7,543 nt of DNA from Candidatus Saccharibacteria bacterium UBA1949 (lineage in GTDB: Bacteria > Patescibacteriota > Saccharimonadia > Saccharimonadales > Saccharimonadaceae). Position 1 is the stretch's first letter, and the number at the start of each line of letters is the position of its first letter. A model generated the notes under the pieces. It made no database searches and was not told where the DNA came from. It saw only the letters and a program-made list of their open reading frames with translations. Position numbers and translations under genes: made by a program. Location of the stretch: contig DDER01000016.1 in the NCBI GenBank assembly GCA_002336735.1, positions 1 through 7,543 on the forward strand, in the 5' to 3' direction. This document shows positions 1 through 4,570 of the stretch, in pieces.

Positions 1-410
1 ACAATAATGTGTGGGTTGGCTGTCAGTCATTTGATGACAATGACAGTTTTGTAGTTCCGGGTCGCCCCCAGGATAATGGTTGGTATCTTGATCAGACTAA
101 TTCAAGTGGAGTTGAAATCATCGGTTCGACAACCTTTGGCGTTGCAACTTCCATCGCGGGACCAGGTATCGATACTATTGCTCGCCTCGACGTTGCTCAT
201 ACAGGCGACAATGCGAATGGGTCAGCGGGTACAAAAATCTGGTATCAGCGCACAGCAGGTCTACTCAATATGCAACCCATTGCTGGTTCACCAGAGGGTG
301 TCGTGACTGCCAAGGTCGGTTCTACTGTCATCCGAACCGATGGTGTAGCCGGCGCAACTATGTATGTCAAGGAGACGGGGACTGGTGCAACTGGCTGGGT
401 GGCGAAGTAA
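1..410 (+). CDS. C-terminal part of a surface or tail-fibre-like (probably beta-helix) protein, 5' end outside the window
   Basis: The frame is open to the left edge, with codons for Asn-Asn ahead of the first GTG, so this is the end of a longer gene and no start can be chosen. About 135 residues are visible and stop at TAA. They are rich in Gly, Ser, Thr, Val and Asp with short alternating hydrophobic stretches and no membrane segment, which suggests beta structure. The last 30 residues (an RTDG motif, then YVKE, a Gly-Thr-Gly run, and a final GWVAK) resemble the terminal module often seen at the end of pectate-lyase-like or phage-tail-like beta-helix proteins. That comparison is from memory of the families. 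Function is probably extracellular carbohydrate or surface binding, but no catalytic residue can be named. The gene converges on the minus-strand Tat block. The coding call is firm; the family is tentative. Confidence 0.7.
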   Translation, partial: NNVWVGCQSFDDNDSFVVPGRPQDNGWYLDQTNSSGVEIIGSTTFGVATSIAGPGIDTIARLDVAHTGDNANGSAGTKIWYQRTAGLLNMQPIAGSPEGVVTAKVGSTVIRTDGVAGATMYVKETGTGATGWVAK

Positions 411-458
411 CACGACTCGCTCGATTAAGTATATGCAGCGGTGATGACGTCCAACCAA

Positions 459-489
459 AGAACAGCTCTTGGAAAACAAGAGCTGTTCT
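459..489. terminator. Perfect hairpin between convergent genes, possible bidirectional terminator
   Basis: A 13-bp perfect inverted repeat (AGAACAGCTCTTG and its exact complement) surrounds a 5-base GAAAA loop. It sits between the stop of the plus-strand gene (410) and the stop of the minus-strand 68-aa gene (509), where a shared terminator is expected. There is no clean T-tract: the plus strand continues GAGCTAC, and the minus strand continues with a weakly T-rich TTGGTTGG. It may therefore be an imperfect intrinsic terminator or an mRNA 3'-end stabiliser. The rest of 411-508 shows nothing else recognisable. Confidence 0.6.
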
Positions 490-508
490 GAGCTACAAAG
501 AGGTTCGC

Positions 509-715
509 TTAGCTTTGAGTTTTGCTGCCGCCATATGCACTCATGCCGTAGCTAGTGCTAGAGGCTGAGCCAGCCGACTGACCAAACTGACCCAGGGATT
601 GGGCGATCAGACCGCCGCCAGACACGACAACAGCGAGGGCTGCAACATGGTTTAAGAACTCCTTGCGAGTCATTTCTTTGTTGAGAAGAGTTTTAATAGA
701 TGATGGTGTTTTCAT
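509..715 (-). CDS. Small (68 aa) putative Tat-dependent protein with an Arg-Lys signal motif and a Gly/Ser/Tyr-rich tail
   Basis: The start at 715 is chosen because GAAGGA lies 4 bases upstream. A longer in-frame start at 769 lacks a ribosome site and would sit upstream of the predicted promoter. The protein has a basic n-region (1-16), then T16-R17-K18-E19-F20-L21, which matches the twin-arginine consensus S/T-R-R-x-F-L except for Lys in place of the second Arg. A hydrophobic stretch follows (about 24-38, VAALAVVV then GGGLIA). The tail (39-68) is rich in Gly, Ser, Gln and Tyr and ends SYGMSAYGGSKTQS. There is no clear Ala-x-Ala cleavage site, so it could stay membrane-anchored. It lies 93 bases downstream of tatC on the same strand, which supports a Tat substrate or accessory role by context only. 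I do not recognise a named family. A small Tat-independent membrane protein is the alternative. Confidence 0.7.
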   Translation of the reverse strand: MKTPSSIKTLLNKEMTRKEFLNHVAALAVVVSGGGLIAQSLGQFGQSAGSASSTSYGMSAYGGSKTQS

Positions 716-754
716 ACAGTCCTTCTTTTTTGTTTTTATGTGGTGTATAGCCAT

Positions 755-783
755 ATGATACCAAGCCATAATGATAAGCGCAA
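755..783 (-). promoter_or_regulatory. Putative sigma70-type promoter for the 68-aa gene
   Basis: On the minus strand TTGCGC (783-778) and TATCAT (760-755) are separated by 17 bases. The -10 matches TATAAT at five of six positions; the -35 keeps only the TTG. Transcription would start near 748, giving a leader of about 32 bases that contains the GAAGGA ribosome site. This lies in the 93-base gap after tatC, so the small gene may have its own promoter as well as read-through from tatAC. Confidence 0.4.
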
Positions 784-808
784 GTACTTTTCGGGAGTTT
801 TTGAACTA

Positions 809-2032
809 TTAGGTACGAGCCGTTGTCATGAACCCATCGAGAGAACGAGGTGTGGTGGCGCGTAGGCGAGGACTGGCTGGCTCGGCAACAATCCGCGAAG
901 CTCTCGCAGGTATCCGTACTATTCGAGCTGCTGCAATGTCACGCCGCATGATTAATTGCCGTGGGAGTGCCTGGGGCGTTAGTGGGTGAGCGACCGATGG
1001 GATTTCTGGCAGCGGAGTGATAGTAGCCATCTGGGTATGACGCGGTCGTGTCGTGCGAGCGTAAGAGGTGTCGGTCGAGGGCAGGCCAGTCGTCAGGGGC
1101 TGAACAGTGCTATAGCGAGGGGATGATAGCCGAATGAGTGGGGAGCGATATGGTTGCTGAGAGGTCTTGGGAGGGAGCAGCGTCAACTCCTCGTCAATGG
1201 GTCGATGAGACTGCGCGATGCTTGGGGTGATGGTTGGTGCCGGGGCAGACTGACGGACGTGTTTGCGAGTATGCTGACGCACCTTGAAGCGTTTCGCCGC
1301 AATCAGGACGATGCCTACTTGGTACATGACGACCATAGGCGAAGCGAGCAAGGCTTGGTTGAGCGCATCTGGTGTGGGCGAGATGATAGCGGCGATAATA
1401 AACGAGATGAGGAGCATTTTATCCTGGTACTTCATGAGCTGTTTGGGCCCGAGCGGTTTGACTGAGTTAACGATAAGCATAATGAGCGGAAGTTGAAATA
1501 GAAGAGCGCCGGCCAAGAGGTAGGTCATGACGAAAGAGAAGTACGAATCGATCGTAAGCATTGGGTTGATGTGGTAGAGATCAAAGCCGGTGAGGAAATA
1601 AAGAGCTGCTGGGAGTCCAATATAATACGCAAATATGATGCCACCAGCAGCTAGTAGTAGCGACCAGCACGAATACATGAGTGCGGTGCGCATTTTGAGG
1701 GGTCGCATGGCAGGAACAATAAACTTGTATAGTTGATAAATAAGGATCGGTAGTACGCCCACAATACCGACATACATCGAAACTTTGATAATAAAACTAA
1801 ACGCGCCACCGGGTGTTAGATAGACCAGCTCCTGGTCTTTACCGAGGGGTTTTAGGATGATATTTGCAAGCTTGTCGAAGTAAAGATATGCCACTCCGGC
1901 AGCGGCAATAAATCCAATAGCCACCACAAAAAGTCGGCCTTGCAATTCGCGAACATGGTCCATGAAAGTAGGCAAGGCCGGAGCTTGTGTTGCAGTAGTG
2001 CTACTGTTTGGTTGTCGATGACGGTTTGTCAT
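809..2032 (-). CDS. tatC: Sec-independent protein translocase TatC with an extra C-terminal basic tail of about 155 residues
   Basis: TatC is the membrane receptor for twin-arginine signal peptides and, with TatA, forms the pore for folded proteins. Family landmarks: HVRELQGR at 26-33 (E29 matches E. coli E15), TPGGAF-SFIIK at 73-83, YQLYKFIVPA at 99-108 (F104 matches F94), and SPTPD-LNQALLASPM at 218-233 (D222 matches D211). About six hydrophobic segments lie between 34 and 247. Residues 250-407 are extra. Typical TatC proteins are about 250 residues, whereas this tail is rich in Pro, Arg, Ser and Thr, looks disordered and should face the cytoplasm. Aligned by eye, E. coli E103 is replaced by K113, E170 by Q180 and E227 by Q238. 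The ATG lies inside tatA (32-nt overlap) with no clear ribosome site, so translation is probably coupled. M24, after the tatA stop, is an alternative start. The family call is very secure. Confidence 0.95.
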   Translation of the reverse strand: MTNRHRQPNSSTTATQAPALPTFMDHVRELQGRLFVVAIGFIAAAGVAYLYFDKLANIILKPLGKDQELVYLTPGGAFSFIIKVSMYVGIVGVLPILIYQLYKFIVPAMRPLKMRTALMYSCWSLLLAAGGIIFAYYIGLPAALYFLTGFDLYHINPMLTIDSYFSFVMTYLLAGALLFQLPLIMLIVNSVKPLGPKQLMKYQDKMLLISFIIAAIISPTPDALNQALLASPMVVMYQVGIVLIAAKRFKVRQHTRKHVRQSAPAPTITPSIAQSHRPIDEELTLLPPKTSQQPYRSPLIRLSSPRYSTVQPLTTGLPSTDTSYARTTRPRHTQMATITPLPEIPSVAHPLTPQALPRQLIMRRDIAAARIVRIPARASRIVAEPASPRLRATTPRSLDGFMTTART

Positions 2033-2177
2033 CTTTCGGGTCGTCTTTCATCGCTGTGCGCAATTCTTTTGCGGATGAACCAACACTTCGTGCAAGTTCA
2101 GGCAATTTCTTGGCTCCGAAAAGAAGTACCAAAATCACTAGGATTACGATCAGTTCTGGTGCACCAATCTGCGGCAT
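2001..2177 (-). CDS. tatA: Sec-independent protein translocase subunit TatA (58 aa)
   Basis: A short gene reading MPQIGAPELIVILVILV and onwards. It has the TatA/TatB architecture: a polar Glu at position 8 near the start of a short membrane helix (about 6-20), the F20-G21 hinge, an amphipathic helix (KKLPELARSVGSSAKELR, 23-40), then an acidic Asp-Asp region (DDPKDD, 45-50) and a short polar tail. It supplies the oligomeric pore component for TatC. No separate TatB is seen, so this is probably a minimal TatAC system in which one TatA does both jobs, as in several Gram-positive bacteria. GAGGGG lies 8 bases upstream of the ATG (2191-2186), and a good promoter lies just beyond. The stop (TAG, 2003-2001) falls inside the tatC reading frame. 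The short length, slightly under that of typical bacterial TatA, is plausible. Confidence 0.93.
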   Translation of the reverse strand: MPQIGAPELIVILVILVLLFGAKKLPELARSVGSSAKELRTAMKDDPKDDKPSSTTKQ

Positions 2178-2214
2178 AGTTGTTTCCCCTCGCTTAGTTA
2201 TTATTTCCTATCTC

Positions 2215-2242
2215 ATTATAGAGCTAACGGATAAAAAGTAAA
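2215..2242 (-). promoter_or_regulatory. Promoter of the tatA-tatC operon
   Basis: On the minus strand a perfect TATAAT (2220-2215) is preceded by TTTACT (2242-2237) with a 16-base spacer. Transcription would begin near 2208, about 30 bases before the tatA ATG, leaving room for the GAGGGG ribosome site. It lies in a 129-base A+T-rich divergent gap shared with the sortase promoter on the other strand. The sortase -35 (2270) is some 28 bases away, so joint regulation is possible, but no operator is recognisable. Confidence 0.6.
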
Positions 2243-2269
2243 GCTGTATTGTGAAAAAAATCATATAAT

Positions 2270-2299
2270 TTTACATCTACCCCCATACATTGGTACACT
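2270..2299 (+). promoter_or_regulatory. Putative promoter for the sortase gene, leaderless layout
   Basis: TTTACA (2270-2275, five of six to TTGACA) and TACACT (2294-2299, four of six to TATAAT) are separated by 18 bases. Only 7 bases separate the -10 from the ATG at 2307, so transcription would begin at or just before the start codon. No Shine-Dalgarno sequence is present in the bases before the ATG. Confidence 0.5.
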
Positions 2300-2306
2300 A
2301 GCGTAT

Positions 2307-2969
2307 ATGACCTCGAGACTACAGGCAAGATGGACGTTGATTGGTGCAGCGATTGGTGTTGTCAGCGGAGTCGGCTGCGTCTATGTATACCTACAGAGCC
2401 TCACTCCTCCCGAGAGGGTCAAGACGGCCGATGGCCGTGTTGTTCCTTTTGAGGAGTACGAGCGGATCAAGCAAGAGGAGGCTCCTGTGCTTCGTGATGA
2501 TATTGCAAGCTATAGGGTCGCCCCCGATAAGCCGCGGGTATTGTCTATCCCAAAACTAGGCGTCTACGCTCGAATACGCCCAGTTGGCAAGGATGGATCT
2601 GGCCGAATGCAGGCACCTGCTTCAATCAATGATGTTGGTTGGTATAGTGAGAGCGCACTGCCTGGTGTGCGTGGTGCCATGATGATGGCCGGACATGCTT
2701 CCGGGAGGACTCGCCTCGGTCTGTTTGCTCGCCTTGATACTCTCGATGTCGGTGACGTAATTGTGATTGAGACAGGTGATAAAACAGTGCGCGAGTACCG
2801 TGTCACTCAGGTAATGACTGTACCAGTAGGACGTGTCGATATGAACGCTTTTGCGCGCCCCCAGGCAGGTGTGAGCGAGGGCCTCAATCTTATCACCTGC
2901 GCGGGCGAGTGGCTGAACGGTGATAATTATACCCAGCGCGTGATAGTATATGCGTCGCGGAATTTGTAG
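2307..2969 (+). CDS. Sortase family transpeptidase, membrane-anchored, class E/F-like
   Basis: Sortases cut a C-terminal sorting signal on secreted proteins and join them to the cell wall or to each other. The N-terminus has one membrane anchor (about 11-30), a linker, and then the sortase beta-barrel from about residue 77 (RVLSIPKLGVYARIRPVG). The catalytic triad is visible: H130 in MAGHAS, C198 in LITCAGEW, and R211 in YTQRVIVYA. Length (220 aa) and the GHAS and TCAG context fit class E/F enzymes of actinobacterial type better than class A, B or C, but the class is a judgement by eye. No LPxTG-type substrate is encoded in the window, so its targets are elsewhere, which suits a housekeeping rather than a dedicated pilus enzyme. 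The stop lies 16 bases before the next start. The start follows a -10-like hexamer by 7 bases and has no ribosome site. Confidence 0.9.
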   Translation: MTSRLQARWTLIGAAIGVVSGVGCVYVYLQSLTPPERVKTADGRVVPFEEYERIKQEEAPVLRDDIASYRVAPDKPRVLSIPKLGVYARIRPVGKDGSGRMQAPASINDVGWYSESALPGVRGAMMMAGHASGRTRLGLFARLDTLDVGDVIVIETGDKTVREYRVTQVMTVPVGRVDMNAFARPQAGVSEGLNLITCAGEWLNGDNYTQRVIVYASRNL

Positions 2970-2971
2970 CG

Positions 2972-2977
2972 TATAAT
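2972..2977 (+). promoter_or_regulatory. Perfect -10 hexamer in the 16-base gap before the VIT1-family gene
   Basis: TATAAT occupies 2972-2977 and is followed by 8 bases and then ATG at 2986. There is no convincing -35 within the preceding sortase coding sequence (the 17-base position reads TATGCG), and no Shine-Dalgarno sequence. The position fits a leaderless transcript for the downstream gene, in addition to read-through from the sortase. Confidence 0.45.
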
Positions 2978-2985
2978 ACAGCTAT

Positions 2986-3693
2986 ATGACTCACAATACG
3001 CCCCATGCAGCATCTGCCTCAAGAACAGAAATGCTTAATAAGTTACGCGCTGCTGTTTTGGGAGCTAATGATGGCATCGTCTCGACAGCTGCGGTCGTCA
3101 TGGGTGTTGCTGGCGCAACGCATGATGCCGGAGCTATTTTTACGGCTGGACTGGCAGCACTTGTCGCTGGTGCACTTTCGATGGCGGTTGGTGAGTATGT
3201 CTCTGTGAGTAGTCAGTCCGATGCGGAGAAAGCATTTATCGAAACAGAGCGGCGGGAGTTGCAAGATGATCCAGATGGAGAGCTGCAAGAATTGGCCGAA
3301 GAGTTCGAAAAACTCGGCGTTCGGCCACGCACGGCACGTCAGGTAGCGATGGAATTGACAGCCGAAGATGCACTCAAAGCCCATCTTCATATGCATTTTG
3401 GCATGAGTGAACATGACGTTGTGCGGCCAGTGCATGCCGCGGTGGCATCGCTGCTCGCGTTTACTGTCGGTGGCCTCATACCATTCCTCACTATCGTGTC
3501 GTCGCCAGCCCCTGTGCGACTGCTGACGACAAGTATCGCTGTGATATTAGCGCTCGCAGCGACAGGATATTACAGTGCTAACGCTGGTGAAGCCTCCAAG
3601 TCGCGTGCTGTCGTCCGTGTGGTCATAGGTGGTGCGCTAGCTATGATTATCACTTACTATGTCGGAGTATTGTTCGGAACGGCTGTAGGGTAA
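2986..3693 (+). CDS. VIT1/CCC1-family Fe2+/Mn2+ transporter
   Basis: Members of this family move ferrous iron or manganese out of the cytosol, usually in exchange for protons (vacuolar in plants and yeast, plasma membrane in bacteria). Signatures: AAVLGANDGIVST at 22-34, with D29 in the first helix, and the second-helix motif SMAVGEYVSVSSQ at 65-77, with M66 and E70 at positions known in the family to line the metal path. Between helices 2 and 3 lies a charged cytoplasmic domain (about 78-145) with many Glu residues (81, 86, 88, 91, 99, 102, 105, 106, 123) and a HLHMH cluster at 133-137, matching the family's metal-binding domain. Three more hydrophobic segments follow (about 150-172, 178-196 and 208-232), giving five in all. 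Length (235 aa) is typical. Metal preference cannot be read from the sequence. A role in exporting excess Fe or Mn is inferred. Confidence 0.9.
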   Translation: MTHNTPHAASASRTEMLNKLRAAVLGANDGIVSTAAVVMGVAGATHDAGAIFTAGLAALVAGALSMAVGEYVSVSSQSDAEKAFIETERRELQDDPDGELQELAEEFEKLGVRPRTARQVAMELTAEDALKAHLHMHFGMSEHDVVRPVHAAVASLLAFTVGGLIPFLTIVSSPAPVRLLTTSIAVILALAATGYYSANAGEASKSRAVVRVVIGGALAMIITYYVGVLFGTAVG

Positions 3694-3706
3694 TGTACTA
3701 GGTACA
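3694..3706. repeat. 13-base palindrome TGTAC-TAG-GTACA, possible operator
   Basis: A perfect 5-bp inverted repeat around a 3-base centre sits directly after the VIT1-family stop and about 40 bases ahead of the ABC ATPase start. Its place between a gene end and an operon start fits a regulator site or a small hairpin. It has no T-tract, so a terminator is unlikely. I could not identify a confident promoter for the ABC operon in the remaining bases up to 3748; TAAATA at 3710-3715 is only a weak -10 candidate. Confidence 0.25.
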
Positions 3707-3748
3707 AGCTAAATACCACGTAAGCATCTAGCATCAGGAAAGGGCATC

Positions 3749-4570
3749 ATGAGACCAGGGGTCAACAGTAAAACAACAATCCACAAGTTTATCGAACTGC
3801 ATGGCGGTGATGCAAATGCTGCTGTCAGGGCCATCGAAGAGTACAAGAGACAAGAGAGTCAAGCTCGTCAGACCGAACACATGGCGACGCTGCAAAACAC
3901 AGAAGTCATCATACAGGTTGACAATATCACCAAGGTATATAAGGTCGGCAAGCAGGAGATATGCGCTATCGGCGGCGTGAGTCTTGATATTCATAAGGGT
4001 GAATTTGTGGCCCTGACCGGCCCGAGTGGAAGCGGTAAAAGTACGTTACTGCAACTCATGGGCGGTCTCGACAAACCGACGAGCGGCACGATCGTTGCCG
4101 CGGGTACGAGTATCGGTACGATGAGCGATCGTAAACTATCAGAGTTTCGCAATCACACGATTGGATTTGTATTTCAGTTCTTCTACCTCCAGCCTTTCTT
4201 GAGGTTGTCGCAAAACCTCGAGGTAGCTGGTATGCCGCTGCGCACCAAACGGCGAGATAGGCAGGCGCGTGTTGCAGAGCTGGCCGAACTGGTGGGTCTG
4301 TCGGATCGCTTGCGGCATTTCCCTAAGGAGTTGTCTGGGGGGCAGTTGCAACGGGCAGCTATCACGAGAGCGTTGCTGAACTGGCCGTCGATTATCTTGG
4401 CGGATGAACCAACTGGCAACCTGGATAGCGCCAACGGTCAGGCGATTATCGATTTGTTTGCAAAGATACGCGACGAGCTTGGCGCGACAGTCGTTGTCGT
4501 GACGCACGATCCGAGTATTGCCGCACGGGCTGATCGCGAAATCAAACTAAAAGATGGAGTGCTCGTATGA
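3749..4570 (+). CDS. ABC transporter ATP-binding protein, MacB/LolD type, with a 50-residue N-terminal extension
   Basis: This is the ATPase that powers the adjacent permease. All nucleotide-binding motifs are present: Walker A GPSGSGKST (91-99), Q-loop Q143 in FVFQFFYL, signature LSGGQ (195-199), Walker B IILADEPTGNLDS (215-227, catalytic E220) and switch His253 in VTHD. The core begins near IIQVDNITKVYK (54-65), where family members usually start. The first 50 residues are extra, with predicted helices IHKFIEL and an HGGDANAAVRAIEEYKRQ segment that recalls a UBA-like fold. Start 3749 is chosen because AGGAAAGGG (3736-3744) lies 4 bases upstream; internal M45 has no ribosome site. The TGA stop overlaps the permease ATG (ATGA, 4567-4570), so the two are translationally coupled. 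The substrate is unknown. MacB-type pairs act in peptide or toxin efflux or envelope remodelling. Confidence 0.93.
   Translation: MRPGVNSKTTIHKFIELHGGDANAAVRAIEEYKRQESQARQTEHMATLQNTEVIIQVDNITKVYKVGKQEICAIGGVSLDIHKGEFVALTGPSGSGKSTLLQLMGGLDKPTSGTIVAAGTSIGTMSDRKLSEFRNHTIGFVFQFFYLQPFLRLSQNLEVAGMPLRTKRRDRQARVAELAELVGLSDRLRHFPKELSGGQLQRAAITRALLNWPSIILADEPTGNLDSANGQAIIDLFAKIRDELGATVVVVTHDPSIAARADREIKLKDGVLV

Noticed and set aside
716..769. Longer N-terminus for the 68-aa gene starting at 769
   Set aside because: No ribosome site there, the added residues (His/Lys-rich) would precede an otherwise normal Tat-like n-region, and the segment overlaps the predicted -10. The start at 715 has a good GAAGGA.
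2307..2969. Sortase plus the small SYG/YGG protein as a sorting pair
   Set aside because: The 68-aa protein has no LPxTG-like motif, C-terminal hydrophobic segment or basic end, so it is not a recognisable sortase substrate.
3043..3435. 130-aa open frame on the minus strand inside the VIT1-family gene
   Set aside because: Fully antisense to a gene with clear family motifs. The translation is rich in Cys, His and Asn without pattern, and there is no ribosome site or promoter.
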